The translations under genes and the position numbers were made by a program. The notes under the pieces are model-generated. The model was not told the DNA's origin, did no database searches, and worked only from the letters and a program-made list of their open reading frames with translations. 60,000 nt of DNA from Symsagittifera roscoffensis (taxonomy: Eukaryota; Xenacoelomorpha; Acoela; Convolutidae): NCBI RefSeq assembly GCF_963678635.1, contig NC_087064.1, forward strand, positions 77,728,512 through 77,788,511. The letters run 5' to 3'. Shown piece after piece: positions 24,701 to 36,622 of the stretch (position 1 is its first letter; every line of letters begins with the position of its first letter).

Positions 24701-26064
24701 TGTGGACGGGTTGTGTGGCTTAATCTTCTCAAGCTGCGCAGCTCCACCAGTACCCAGTCTGTAAAAACATCCCTAATGATGCACCTCCGTTATCGTAAAC
24801 GGTCCCCTCTACTTCTTCAGGAGTTTCTTCATTCCTTTCGGCGGAATGACGTTCTGAAAGATTCACACGTAGACTCCTAATGAGTAAGTTTTTGCACCAG
24901 CTGCTTTCTTACCAAACCTTTTTCTCTTTCTCGCCTGTGCTTGCTGAGTATTTCGTCTGCACAAGTCGATCAGTTCCTCTTGACGTCTAGTCACATCGCA
25001 AACCTAAACTTGCGTTGATAATTTCTTTCCTTCATATTCTGGGTAAAAGAAAGTCAAATGCAAGGATTTTCCGTGTCCAGTCAACATCATGTGTGGACTA
25101 ATTCTCGTGGTGGAGTGTTGCGTGCTGTTATAAGCTCCCATCATTTGTGGAAGAAATCTGTTCCAACCAGTCATGTATCTGGAACAAAACACTCTCAACA
25201 TCGACACCAGAGTCCGATTTTGCCTCCCCACAAAGCCGTTCGTCTGGGGATGGTACGTCGTATAATCAACTTGAGCCACTTGAGAACGTCTCATGAGATC
25301 CTTAGTAAGTTCTCCTACGAAAGCTGTTCCATTGTCCGGTTGGAACGTCATTGGGCATCCATGCCACGCTATCCACGTATTGATCAGATGATCGCATGTC
25401 TCTTCTGCTGAGAGAGTTTTGCAGGGCACGGCCTCTGAACATTTCGTGAAATGATCGATCATCACCAGAACATAATTGTAGCCCTTGTCTGTCATGAATA
25501 TCTACTGGTGATGAATAGTAGCACCTCATTGAACTCAGATGACTCAATCGACTGCAGTGAAGTTCGCAATTTCCTTGGATCCTTCAATTGTTGTCTTGAC
25601 AGACTTGCTGTGACCAGCTTCTCGCATGCCTTCTTCATCCCAGGTCATTCACAGCTTTTCATGATCCTTCGGTATACTTTATCAATCCCCTGGTGGCCCA
25701 TTTGTTCATGTGATCTGAATAAAAATTTCGTTTGATAGAATTGTGGCAACATTATCGCAGTATATTTGTACATGACTTTGTCCTCCTCTCTCCTTTTACA
25801 AGCCACCCTCCCGTCTTGGTTCAGATATAACCTTCCCTTTTTCTGCATAAAGTTTTGTCTTAGGATACGGTAACTGTTCTCGTCCAGATCTCCTTTGTCT
25901 GGTGCCCCATTCTCGATCCACCTCTTCAAGTTGCTCGTCATACGGTCATTTCTTTGCGCTCTTAGTAGGTCTGACAGTCTGTATCTTGCCTTCAAGTATG
26001 TCTTCATAACCATTAATTGACTATTCAGCTCATCGGGCTGATGCACGTCATCTTCCATCTTCAC
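24700..26064 (-). pseudogene. Decayed integrase of copy II
   Basis: The core at 25,004-25,495 is open for 163 codons. It holds the first-acid neighbourhood (VLVMIDHFTKCSEA), an intact second block (PDNGTAFVGELTKDLM) and YHPQTNGFVGRQNRTL, where the third catalytic glutamate is replaced by glycine. The zinc-finger region upstream (25,645-26,064) has 'HEQMGHQGIDKVYRR'. The C-terminal GPY/F part (24,700-25,000) is broken. Copy II therefore keeps the aspartate block that copy I has lost, while copy I keeps the glutamate that copy II has lost. Confidence 0.8.
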
Positions 26065-26079
26065 GCTCTAGGTTTTCGC

Positions 26080-27110
26080 CTATGGCTGTGTCTCTTGTTT
26101 GAACGGTTGAAGGTCAGTCATGACTGCTTCCTTCTTTGGTAACAAGCTCATCGAAAGTTTCGATACCGCTATTGTTTCCAGCTCATCTGCTGCGTTATCA
26201 AAGACTCTTTCACTGGGTACCAGGTCATGATCACTGTCAGGGTCTTGATATACTTCTCTGTCCAGGTCTCTCGCTCGAGTCACCACAAATAACGTGTGGA
26301 TTGATAACTCTAACAATTCTGATCCCGTGCTTGAGTTCCTGTCTGAGTAGGTGTCAATTTCTCAATTCCTCGTACTGTTTTCAACGGATGAGTCTGCCAC
26401 GGAGCACCTGTACGTTCTGCTCATCCATCTAAACTCTCCGGACAAAGTTTTATCATCCATGTCTTGTTCTTCTACACAACCATTTTCTTCAACAGCCAAC
26501 TCCCCGGACAAATTTTCTTGTTCTGAGTTTTGTTCATCAACTAGACAACTTTCTTCGACGTCCTTCTCCCCGGATAAAACTTTCTTGCTCCGGGTTTTCT
26601 TCAAATTCTCCCTATTTCTGATCGGGATCCTCAAAAGTGACAGCTTTTTTTGTGTTCCGATCTCCTGTGCTTTTTGATTAACTGATAACCTCATCAAACC
26701 GCTCTGAGGAATCGAAGATTTTAGTTGCTGAACTACCATCCTACAATCCCTTTCGTTTTCCTTGTGTTGGCGCCTTGATGGCATGATCCTTACCTTCTTA
26801 CTGACTGTCAGCGATGCCATGGCTGCAGCCCACTCTGGGTCATCTCTAGTCACTTCTCTCTCCAATAATCCACTCAGCATCTGCATCACATGTGGTGTGA
26901 CCTGCAGCGTTTTATCCAGCAATGAGAGGCTGTTTATGTTCATACGAGAGAGTTTCTGTTGGACCAGGTTCGAGCGTAGCAACAGATTCATAGGCACCGG
27001 GTCCTCTTTAGATAAGATCTTTATTTCTGCTGCCTCCTCCACCGGTAACTCGGGGTGTCTCGGACCCGGATGTCTAGACTTGTCCAACCATCTCGTCAAG
27101 GGAAGCGCTT
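26080..27110 (-). pseudogene. Decayed RNase H-integrase linker of copy II
   Basis: A 245-codon open frame (26,362-27,099) starts with TRWLDKSRHPGPRHPELPVEEAAE, as in copy I, and continues through 'NERDCRMVVQQL' to three LSGE motifs spaced about 22 residues apart. The remainder (26,080-26,316) is acidic. It is the spacer between RNase H and the integrase zinc finger and is unusually long for a Ty3-like element. Confidence 0.7.
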
Positions 27111-27725
27111 CATAAGTTCCTTTTCCAGAAACGAGAACCCTTCCTTAAAACTCAGTCTTCCTGCTGAGGCTGTCAGTATTTTGGTGTATGTCACTCATCC
27201 TGAGCTCAATTATCATGTGGTAGCCATATAACCTGAATTCCACCGACCAATATAGCTCTAGTCCATCGAGTACGTCTTCAACCAGGATGAAGCTCTGTTT
27301 TCCATGCGTAACTTAAAGGGAGGCTCCCCAAGTTTGCGCGTTACTTCTCCACGAACGTGTCTATCACAAATATTTCTGCTTTTGGTTCACCATATTTCAT
27401 TTCAGTGGCACTCAACACTTTACTTCCATAAGCAATGGGACGGAGAACTGTTCTCTCAATCCGTTCTTGCTCCTGAAGCAGTATTCCTGAGGGGCTACTA
27501 CTGAAGCATCAGTGTCGAGAACATACATGCCTTTCTTCGTCCGTATGCCTAGCACTGGCAGAGCTTTTTCGTTCCACTCGAACTTTTTTCATTTGTTGCG
27601 CATCAGCTACTGCATTGGGTACACCTTATCTGCGTATCCTTTTATAAACTTGCGATAATATCTGGCAAATCCCAGGAAACTCATTAGCTGTGTGACCGTT
27701 CTGGAGGCCTTCCATGTTAGCACGG
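27110..27725 (-). pseudogene. Decayed RNase H of copy II
   Basis: Frames are broken, but the minus-strand translation follows copy I: the MSFLGFA connection stretch near 27,690-27,670, the VLDTDAS-like block near 27,520-27,500, and the 'ADSLSRKTEF'-like block near 27,140-27,170. It sits between the reverse transcriptase and the linker as expected. Confidence 0.6.
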
Positions 27726-28911
27726 CAGCCATGCCCCTCTTCCATCCTTCCACGGTATTTGATTGAGTCTCTAAGGATCTCACATTTCGATGGTTTGCAT
27801 TTCAAGCCGGCTCTCTTCATGCAGTGGAAGACCTCGTCGAGTCTGTCGACGTGATCTGCCAAGGTGGGTGTCGCTATGACTACGTCGTCCACATAGCACA
27901 TCACGAGATTCCCGTATTTCTTCGTTATCCCGCTCAAAGCCTGAGCTATCAGTCTTTGAAAAGTCGCCGTGGCGTTGCACAAGCCAAAGGGCATCCTCTT
28001 ACTCTGGAATAAACGCAATTCACATGCAAATCCAGTCTGTCTACTCTCTGTCGTTGTTCCGCAGAGAAACCTGCCAGAAGGCAGAACCCAGCTCAAGTGT
28101 AGTAAGAAACTTGGTATCGCCCAGTTTCATGAGGTTCTCGTCTCTGCATGGTATTGGGTAAGCGTCCTTTATGGTCACCGCGTTCAGGTAGCGATAATCA
28201 CAACAGAATCGAAGCTGTCCCCCTTTCTTCTTAGCCATGATATCTCCGCGAGCAAGGTGACTTCGAGGGTTCTATCATGTCGTATTTGAGCAATATTTCT
28301 ATTTCCGCTCGACACGCTTCCAATTTATGTGGTGTCATGCGCCTTGCGCCCTCCCTGTGCGGAACGGGGCACTCTTCTAGTTCGATTTCGTGCTCGACGA
28401 AACTAAAACAACCAATATCCGCCTTATGTTTTGAAAAAAAAAAACGTCCGCGTTTCGATTTAAAACCGCCCTTAATGATTCAAAACCCCCCTCACCCCTT
28501 TTGTACCTCTCAAATGTTCTATCTCTGCCAAAACTGGTGGAGCGTTTCGGAAAATTCGAGCAACTCGACAGGCTCTCATCCGTTTTGGATCTCATTGGAA
28601 ACATTTCATTCAAAGATTTCAGTTCATTAATCCTTTTTAAGATCAAATTTCTATCAGCATGAAAGGGAAAGCCCTTTACACGGAATTTCTTCAATTTCGT
28701 TGTTTCATCATAATCAGTTCTCATCGGCAAAGCGTAGCCAAGTTTCCTTCCACGCTGGATTGAAACCGTGTGTCCAGTGTAATCCACAATACACTCACAC
28801 ACAGCCCTCTTCCTGTTACAGAAAAGCTCCGGCCTAAAACTACTGAAATTTTACTATTTGGGTTGGATACCAAGCAAACTTGTTCAATATCACTCAAAGT
28901 GTTTAAGTTCC
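27726..28911 (-). pseudogene. Decayed reverse transcriptase of copy II
   Basis: Open stretches carry KKKGGQLRFCCDYRYLNAVT (28,041-28,238), FGLCNATATFQRL and MCYVDDVVIATPTLADHVD (27,626-28,096), so the YVDD catalytic box is intact. The residue aligned with the first catalytic aspartate reads TLELGSAFWQV, glutamate for aspartate, so the enzyme would be dead even without the frameshifts. The N-terminal extension linking protease to polymerase is at 28,377-28,910. Confidence 0.8.
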
Positions 28912-29835
28912 TCATTCAAAAATCGCTACTACTGCCTGCCCGGGCTGTAACTTCACTTTTCTGTCTAAAAAAATTGGTACTTTATTTTGATCAGTTATTA
29001 TTCTGTTAACTGGTCTCTTAGCATACTGCCTATCTGAGTTCCTAATCCTAATCAGTCCATTATTCAGGTCGATCATCACGTCGAAGTTCCTGACAAAGTC
29101 GCGACCCAAGTTGAACTGGTCTGAATCGTCCAGGTTCTCCACCACGAGGGAACTCATCCATAGATATTGTCCTCCCATGTGGAGGACTGTAATCGGTGTT
29201 CTCCCGGAAACGTAGATTGTTCCGCGGTTAGCGGCTGCCAATCTTAGATTCGTTGGAATTGGGTCCTCCCTTTTGAAACCCATTCTTTGCCATGTCTTTA
29301 TCGGCATTGCACTGAACACTGCTCCTATGTCTAGAAGTCCTGTTACTTGAATCCTTTTCCCATCGGGGCCTAACAGATGTGCAGTCACATCTGCTTCGTA
29401 GCCAATGTGTACCGCATCTTTTTCCATCAAAACGTCATGGCCAATTCTTCGAAACTTCAGTTCTTCCTGACCAGCATATATCTGTCCTATTTGGTCACTG
29501 TCTGTTGTTACGTAAGTCTTGGTGTAAATAGTAATCCCATTCACGTTTAACATCACTTGATATGGTCCGTAGACTTCCACGTAGCGCCCTTGCAGTTTCT
29601 TTATTCGAGTACCACCCGTTGTGAACAACGCTCGCACAGCTCTCGACTCAGTTCGTGGCTCAGCCTGTCTCAGATAGTTCGCATATATAACCAAATGCCT
29701 CATGGTGAACACCGAAGGTTCGCTCAGGTTCCTGATTACCTGATTTATCGCTACTGAGATTATTGACTGTATCTTGCTTCCTTGTGGCACCATCCCGAAA
29801 ATTTTCCCTGAGACTACATTCAGTTTCATGCTCAA
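28912..29835 (-). pseudogene. Protease-region remnant of copy II
   Basis: A 307-codon uninterrupted frame matches residues 457-760 of the copy I frame: LNVVSGKIFGM, AVRALFTTGGTRI, and 'FNLGRDFVRNFDVMIDLN' after the active-site loop. The active-site motif reads LLDIGAVFSAMP, with DIG in place of the DTG of copy I, so the aspartic protease may have lost its usual threonine. It is the longest well-preserved frame in copy II. Confidence 0.8.
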
Positions 29836-29937
29836 ACTACTTGGTGCCTTCGTTTATTCCATCTCAGATGCTTCAAAGACGTTGAGCTGTTCTTGAGTTC
29901 TCTCGTTCTCTAGTTCGAGCTTGACTTTCTGTTCTAT

Positions 29938-31090
29938 TTATTTTGTCGCCAATTCCTGTTGGACTCTATTCAGGGCATCTCTTGCCGCCGCTTTATAATC
30001 AATCTTAAAGTCGTCGGCTGCGGTTCCAGGTTCCGGTTCACACATTTCTTCTGTGACCGCCTGCATTTTCTTCGTAGCCAGCTCTTTCCTGTGGGCCTCC
30101 ACTTCGCTCATTAGGCGTGCCTTGCTGGCTTTCACACCCGACAAAGCTTTCTCATACCTTGGATGATTGATGTCGGCCGCAGCATCCCAAAATTCTGGAC
30201 AATCTGATTTAAAATGACCCTCCAAGTTGCAAAAGAAACACCTGGGACCGAATCGTGCAATTACTCCTCTCATGAAATCTTCATGATCGACTTCTGACGC
30301 ATCTTCATCCTCTAGGCTGAAGCCTATTGCCTTCATACCTTGTCTGTATTATGGGCATGCTGATACATGATGGTCCGTCGAACTCCAATTTGCACAAGAG
30401 CGTATGTTGTCCATGTCGTCCCTCGGTCTGTACCAATTGTTACCCTGGTTAGTAGGTTCATTGTTGAAATTGCCATAATTGCTTTTGTAATAACCTGATC
30501 TCATAAGAGGCTTTAGTAGAAGATATTTCTTGGATCTGAGTCTCAATTCCACCCTTGTAGGCGCATTGGTTGTGTAAAGCGGTGTGTAATGCGTTGCTAA
30601 TATTGTCCGGAGCTGATCGTTTTTCACATAATCAATGAAGTTCTTTTTCAGCTAAGTTCATTCTGCTGTTTGACTCATCCGGTTGACCACGCCTTCTCAG
30701 CATTTCTAAATCATCTAAAAACTTGTCTATCATTTCGCGAAGCGCATCATTGCTTGTGTAGTTGCACCCTTGAGCCAAAACGATTCAACAAGACTTCAAA
30801 GATTTTCTCAGCTCTGTGCCGTGGATATTGCTTTTTGGCCATCACGCAAATTAGGGCTGTCCCTTCTAGGTTGCTGGTGAGCGCGCTGCATTCTCGTCTT
30901 TCTGTCAGGGTCAAGTCTTCCTCCCCAAAATGCAGCTTCATGACCTCTATCCAGGTATCTATTCAACCGTCAGACTCGTCTTTGTAGCATACTGGTTTCT
31001 CAAATACCCTTCCGGACTTCTCGCTGCGTTCACTGGTCCTAGATAACCTTGTCAGGAAAGTTTCAAGGACCTGTTCAGAGGTTCAAACGC
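29938..31090 (-). pseudogene. Decayed capsid/nucleocapsid part of gag, copy II
   Basis: The second zinc knuckle CFFCNLEGHFKSDC is intact in the frame at 29,938-30,336. The first knuckle at 30,349-30,627 reads 'RSCANWSSTDHHVSACP', with one cysteine replaced by tryptophan. The capsid-like block 'ECSALTSNLEGTALICVMAK' is at 30,747-30,941. Stops separate the pieces, in the order expected for gag. Confidence 0.75.
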
Positions 31091-31095
31091 TGTAG

Positions 31096-32666
31096 TCATT
31101 GCCGTTGCATCACGCGAACGCCTCGCCTGAGCGTCGTTTCCCTCCGATAGAGGTTCCGAATTTTCCCTACTGTTCGATGCTTGACTTCTTCCTTGATCCG
31201 CATGACTCCAGCCTGTTGAGTCACATCTCCCAGTCGTATTTGCGTCTCGCGTCGGTCGTTCATCCGAGGTCGGTCTGTTGCCAATAGAACCTCCTCTGAT
31301 GTTTGGGCCCCTCGGCCTATTATCCCCTGTGGTATACTGGATGAACTACCCCTACCTCTCGTGGATCCATATTTCCTTCTTCTGTTAGCTTGTTCGTCGA
31401 AGTTCACTCTCGGCTCCCTGTTAAGCTCTCCTGAGTTTGCTCCTCTGTTCCTCAATCCACCCCTGTTTTTAGCCAATTGTTCATCCCTCCTCTCTTTCAA
31501 GCGTTTTTCACTTCTGCTGACTTCATGTCTGCCTTTGATCTCTTCCCGCAGGCTTTCTCTCTCGACGTGGACTGCCCTCTCCAGTTCACTCATTCTTGGG
31601 GACATCTGTTCCTTTTGTTCTCCTATACTACCCACTATGCTGGTCAAGGCGTCTTAGATTGATGCCCCTTCGTCCACTAATGGCGTCTTTAGTGGTGGTG
31701 TCACCCAATTGGTTCCAGGCAGTTTAGTGCTAGTCGAGACTCGACTCTTACCTGTCTATCTCGATGTTTCTTCATAATCCGTTTCTGGTTCCTTTGGTGG
31801 GTTACTTGGCCCTGGGTTCCTGTTCTTTCCAACTTGCACTTCCAAATTTGTCATGATCACAAACTCTCTTGACTGCTGTGATCCATCTATGGTCTTGTTT
31901 ATTGCCCTGACGACACCAAATCGGTCCAATGAGCCAGTCTCCCTATTGATGGGTGCTCCAATTTCATGAGTCGAACTGTTGAGGCTTAGTTGAGATCGTA
32001 GTCAGCTTGTTCGTCATCGTCCTCCTCCTCTTCTTAGGTTTCTACTTCACCACCTGTACCTGTTCCCATAGTGAATGGGAAGAAGTTTCCCAGAGTGTTC
32101 TTCAATCGTTCTGAAAACGATGAGGACGTTGCTCTTTTCTCGGTCACCCCATGCATCATGGTATTGTCAGTGGGTGATCTTTTTGTTGCCACATTTTCAG
32201 TCGAGATGTCGGACAGTTCTGACATCTCCTCTCGATCTAGAGTCCCGGTGGAAGTGGCAAAATCTTGGACCTGTTCTAACGGAGTAGATTCAATTGCCAA
32301 TCTTCTGTTCTCATTCCTTTCCGTTCCACGTCCCGCCCGATTCTCATCCAGGGCAGGTCCGGATAGATCTCTACTTCTAAGATTGCCTTTCAGCCTTCGG
32401 AGGAATTTTTGTTTCCTGGTTTCAACCGTTCCGCTTAAAACGTTCTCCATTTTGGTGGTCTGGGTCCGTGCAATCCTTTCTACAACAGGGTCGATCATTG
32501 ATTTTCTTTGTTTCTTTGGTATAAATTTCCTAGAGCTATCACTTAGCTTAGGTATCCTCGACTTGTCTAGACTCATTTTCAATTTATCGCTTCTTACCAC
32601 CTTTTTACTCAATTCTTTTACTACGATTTTTATTGTCTGGCTACCGATAGTTATAACACAACACAA
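31096..32666 (-). pseudogene. N-terminal gag arm remnant, copy II
   Basis: Frames at 31,096-31,647 (charged, predicted coiled coil with many Glu/Arg) and 32,034-32,666 lie exactly where the 420-residue N-terminal arm is in copy I. The sequence itself has diverged greatly; only the charged composition, position and coiled-coil character agree. In both copies the open frame begins without an ATG, which may indicate a spliced leader or simple decay. Confidence 0.55.
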
Positions 32667-33365
32667 AATGTCTCCAAAGTTTCACTTAAATAGTGACCAC
32701 GAATCCTTAAAATTTATCACAGTACAGCGTGTAAAAAATTTATTCACAACTATTGATTATTAGTTATAGGATATGAAGCTAGCACAGACTGATGATATCA
32801 ATAAATCTAGGAGATAGTGTACTCACTACCCACTCAATAAAAAATTATTGAGGATTTAAAACCAAAAACGAAGGAAGGTAAAAAATATATGTATATTTCC
32901 AAAAAACGTATGTGTTTCGAACCTGTTTCTAAAGAAAAAGCTTTCCCCGTTCAGTGCCGCACTAAACAGACAAAAGTTCAAGGCAGTCTTTTTCTCAATG
33001 GAAGACTACTGCACCCACCGAGTCCTGTGTTACCTAACTGCCTTCGGATTGGCCCAGCTAGACCTACTAAAATCCCCAAGACAACCACTTTTACAAAAAA
33101 AAGAGTTTGGCTTTTATTCCACAGAAAATAGTGTCGAACTCTGATTTCAGTTAGACTTAGGGTCGCAAATCTCCTGGCTTAGACATGTTTTGTTTTACTA
33201 TGGTCTTTTCAAATTTTTATTTAAAGGCAAGTTACCAGTGCACTCACTGGTTTCTAGCCTGATTCCAATACCCTAATATTCTTCACAAGGTATATCACTT
33301 TCGTCAACGTACGCTTTAGGATCCCTACAACCACGTCCGTTATATATCTATCTATATATCTCTAT
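32667..33365 (-). other. Leader region of copy II
   Basis: The part at 32,920-33,080 resembles the copy I leader at 56,610-56,780: 'aaagaaaaagctttcccc', 'gcacccaccgag', 'ccttcggattgg'. It is non-coding leader DNA upstream of gag. A (tatc)n-like microsatellite lies at 33,338-33,366. Confidence 0.5.
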
Positions 33366-33606
33366 CTCCGGATTAACGAAAATTAGGACCCTTCCGAATT
33401 GGCAAAATGTGACCCTTCCGAATTAGGATTCTTTCATGATTAGCAGCATTGGGACCCTTCCGGATTGGAAAAATTGGGACCCTTCCAGATTAGCAAATTT
33501 AGGACCCTTTCGAATTGGGATCCTTCCGGATTGGCAAAATTAGGACCCTTCCAAATTGGCAAAAATAAGACCCTTCCGAATTGGGACCCCTCCGGGTTTG
33601 TAAAAG
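33366..33606. repeat. About 25-bp tandem repeat, core ACCCTTCCG
   Basis: Nine or so degenerate units of the form 'gacccttccgaattggcaaaat'. Single related cores recur at 33,712, 34,611, 34,790 and 34,851. In copy I the comparable leader stretch (57,150-57,330) has the reverse-complement type of core, GGAGGGT. Confidence 0.85.
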
Positions 33607-33719
33607 TAGTTTTTCCGGGGCGTTTAAAAATCACTTCCGAGACACTTCCTGATACGGTCTCCGAGACTATTATGCTATATGAACTAACTAGAAAGGGAGC
33701 AATCTGGCCTTAGACCCTT

Positions 33720-34465
33720 CCGGGTTGAAGCTATGCTGCTAATTTGACAATTCTCCTTAGCTGTGAAGGGTCTTATAACTAGACTAGTTTTGACTGGATT
33801 ATCGTTTTCTGGGTAACTTAGCCCTTCCTTTTGGATAGAACAGCGTAAAATTGCCTTATTCAACCGTTACTATCCTTTGGTAGGGGTATAAAGGCTTTCC
33901 AAAAATTTTTTTTACAAAACGTTAAGCGTCTACCTTCACAAATGGGTAACTTTGCTAAAAACAATTTTAAATATGATTGCTTACTTAATTTCTTACTTAA
34001 TATTAATTGCTTACTTATTTGCTTACTTAATTTTATATGCTAACTTTTCTCAAGAAACAAAGACTCTATGAGTAAGCCCTTCTAATTTTTGATCTAATGG
34101 TACCAAAGTTATTAAGCAAAACGTCTTTTCCTTTAAGCTCAAAAATTTTCCAGGTTGATGAATCCGTTAAATCAAACAAGTTAAGTTCGATTTCTCTGAG
34201 GCCCGGAAGGTTTTTGGCAAACGGGTTTTAAAACCTGTCGATTCGTTGTTCGAACAATAATTTTTATTGCCTTAACTCAAAAATTCCGAAAATTTTTGTT
34301 ATTTTGTAGCGTTTCGTTTTTTCAAAAATTACGAAAAATTTGATTTCAGCACCCAATTGGTTCCAAGCACGTCCGAGCTAAATTTAACCGGTTCTACTAA
34401 TTATACTAGAACAGTTAAGATGTTACTCACTAATTTAGCGTTTTTTTCCGTTTCAAAAAATATCG
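33720..34465. other. AT-rich DNA without recognisable genes
   Basis: No gene or repeat boundary is recognised. It contains short homologous runs such as 'ttgcttacttaattt' repeated at 33,978-34,035. Confidence 0.5.
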
Positions 34466-34608
34466 CTAACTCAAAAATCTCGATTTGTGGGGGATCAAAA
34501 TATCACTAATTTGACCCCAAAAACCGGTCTGTTTCCTATGTTTTTTCCTGAAAAAACGATTTAAGAGTATTAATACAGGCAGTATAAATAGTATTACTAA
34601 TAATATTG

Positions 34609-34678
34609 TACCCCTCCGGGTTTGTACAATATCCGAATTGAGGTGCTTAACTCGGAAATTCGCAACTCGGTGGAGGGT
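34609..34678. repeat. 70-bp TACCCCTCC...GGAGGGT module
   Basis: It matches the 68-bp modules at the right edge of the window in its two arms and in a central GAATTGAGGTGCTTAACTCGG-type stretch. See 59,180-59,919. Confidence 0.7.
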
Positions 34679-35000
34679 CACTTCAGTGCAGTCACTGTCG
34701 AGCTCCCCATAGATTGATAGATTAATTTCTGTATCAAAAGGGATACAAAACTTGTTAACGATAGCCAGCAGTCGAGTGTTGTTGTCCTTGAGACCCTTCC
34801 TGCTGCTCTTTGCACTGCTTGCCGGATCAGTTTTCCACTCTGATACCGAGACCCCTCCGGATTGAGCGCAAAAAACCCTACAGGACAGGCACCAAAAATG
34901 GCACATTTTTGCTCGTAACGATCGTGTTTGATATAAATGCCAGCAACAACTATTTTGAAGAAAATTACCTACAATCTCCAATTTTTCAATTTTTGCAGCA

Positions 35001-35200
35001 NNNNNNNNNNNNNNNNNNNNNNNNNNNNNNNNNNNNNNNNNNNNNNNNNNNNNNNNNNNNNNNNNNNNNNNNNNNNNNNNNNNNNNNNNNNNNNNNNNNN
35101 NNNNNNNNNNNNNNNNNNNNNNNNNNNNNNNNNNNNNNNNNNNNNNNNNNNNNNNNNNNNNNNNNNNNNNNNNNNNNNNNNNNNNNNNNNNNNNNNNNNN
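35001..35200. other. Assembly gap of exactly 200 N
   Basis: A run of 200 N, a conventional placeholder for a scaffold join of unknown length. Sequences on its two sides need not be neighbours. Confidence 0.99.
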
Positions 35201-35658
35201 AACAAGATGCTGTGCATATTGGTTGCGAGGCAGATCTGGCCGCACACGTTCTGGACGTGCAAGGCAGACAACTTTCAGTAAAGGGACTGCTAGACACGGG
35301 AGCAGTAGTTAGTGTCATGCCAGTCAAAACTTGGACCGACATGGGTTTTGATAGGTCGGATCTCATACCGACAAACATCAGGTTGGCAGCTGCCAATCAG
35401 GGAGCGATCTATGTCGCCGGACGAACTCCGATCATCTCACTGCAGCTCGGAGGGAGACATCTTTGGATGAGCTTCCTAGTAGTAGAGAATTTGGATGAAT
35501 CCGACCAGTTCATCCTAGGAAGGGATTTCGTTCGCAACTTTGACGTCACGATCGATCTCAATGACGGATTGATTAGGATCAAGGATCCTGAAAGAAAGTA
35601 TGAGAAAAGACCCCTTAATAAGATCTTAATTAATCAGGCCAAGGTGCCGATTTTTCTG
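35201..35658 (+). pseudogene. Plus-strand gag-protease fragment
   Basis: This 458-bp piece encodes, on the plus strand, the protease region from 'DAVHIGCEADLAAHVL' through LLDTGAVVSVMP to 'NQAKVPIFL'. It matches the minus-strand frame of copy I at about 52,550-53,010 with only two base differences visible, both G here and A in copy I on the coding strand. It begins at the assembly gap and ends in a fold-back. It is part of a second, nearly identical element in opposite orientation. Confidence 0.9.
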
Positions 35659-35727
35659 CACCTTGGCCTGATTAGGTCAGAACCTGCACAATCAGGCCAA
35701 GGTACATTTCTGCACCTTGGCCTGATT
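35632..35727. repeat. Two fold-back hairpins at the end of the plus-strand fragment
   Basis: AATCAGGCCAAGGTG (35,632) is followed after 12 bases by its perfect reverse complement ending at 35,673. A second hairpin of nearly the same stem spans 35,690-35,727. The first arm is normal protease-gene sequence, so the rest looks like template switching back onto the same strand. Confidence 0.9.
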
Positions 35728-35757
35728 AGGTCGTCTCTTGGCCCATAAAAACGTCTA

Positions 35758-36622
35758 TGTAACATTCGCCCAAATATCACACAGCGACGGAGCGTAGAAA
35801 AAGTACCTATTAACGACTGGCGGGCGTCAGTTACCTTAATTCTACTCGTTTTTCACCGTCTCGACCTTGCGAGTTGATTTTCTGGTCTGTCTAGGGCAAA
35901 GTAAAAAGTTACCATTTTTAGGCCATCAGTCAAACGACTTTTGATCAGCTTTCGTTTACATGCGAACACAACCACATAGCTGAGTCTCGGATCCTCAGAC
36001 TACGTGATTGTCATTAAAAACACGGCTCGAACAACCTATTTTTATATGTTTTTGTGTGACAGTTTTATATTAAATCCATTGGAGATGGATTGACCCCTTC
36101 CTTTTTCTATCTACTCATGCTCTGAAATATTGAAATAATATCGGTGTTTAATTAATATCTAGGACATTACAGCAGCTGTTATAGTTAGTTTACCCAGTCC
36201 CTTCACATATAACAGTCTCTGGGGGACCAAGCCTCCGCTCCCGTGATTTTCTCGAGATAACACTCTTATCTCCTATATTTCGTGTCCCGGGAGGGTTCCG
36301 TGGTATTTCTCTTCCCCCCACTGAAGCCTCCGTCTCCACAAATATCTGTCGCTAAGGTTCTTATCGTGTGTTATTGCCACGATAAGAGGCTTCGTAATTT
36401 TCTGTCTCTGATACAACTGTTCTTCACAATTTCTATCGTTGTTCTGATTTTCGTCTTTTCTATTCAAAATGGCCGTCTTTTTTCTATTTCTCAGAAATGT
36501 TCTTCTTCCAATCGAAATTTTAAAAATAAAAATTCTAGAACATTCTGACCCTCCGTCGCAACACTTTTCTGTTTATAAGGCCTTTAGTCACTCTTTTTTT
36601 CTGTCGCGGGAAGGTTGTGCTG
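35758..36622 (-). repeat. LTR-like repeat on the left of copy I
   Basis: It begins TGTAACATTCGCCC and is the reverse complement, nearly base for base, of 58,240-59,102; the match also includes 15 bases outside the repeat (35,743-35,757). Conserved boxes place it in the same family as the repeats at 608, 8,449, 11,220 and 14,642. Judged by those, its orientation is right for the 3' LTR of a minus-strand element. The match stops at 36,622, where a fragment of pol linker follows, so the inner end is not the normal LTR end. Confidence 0.75.

Noticed and set aside
36282-36548. An 88-codon frame inside the LTR-like repeat, seen in all three copies of it.
   Set aside because: It is repeated only because the repeat is; the peptide is hydrophobic low-complexity from AT-rich DNA, and no start context or homology supports it.
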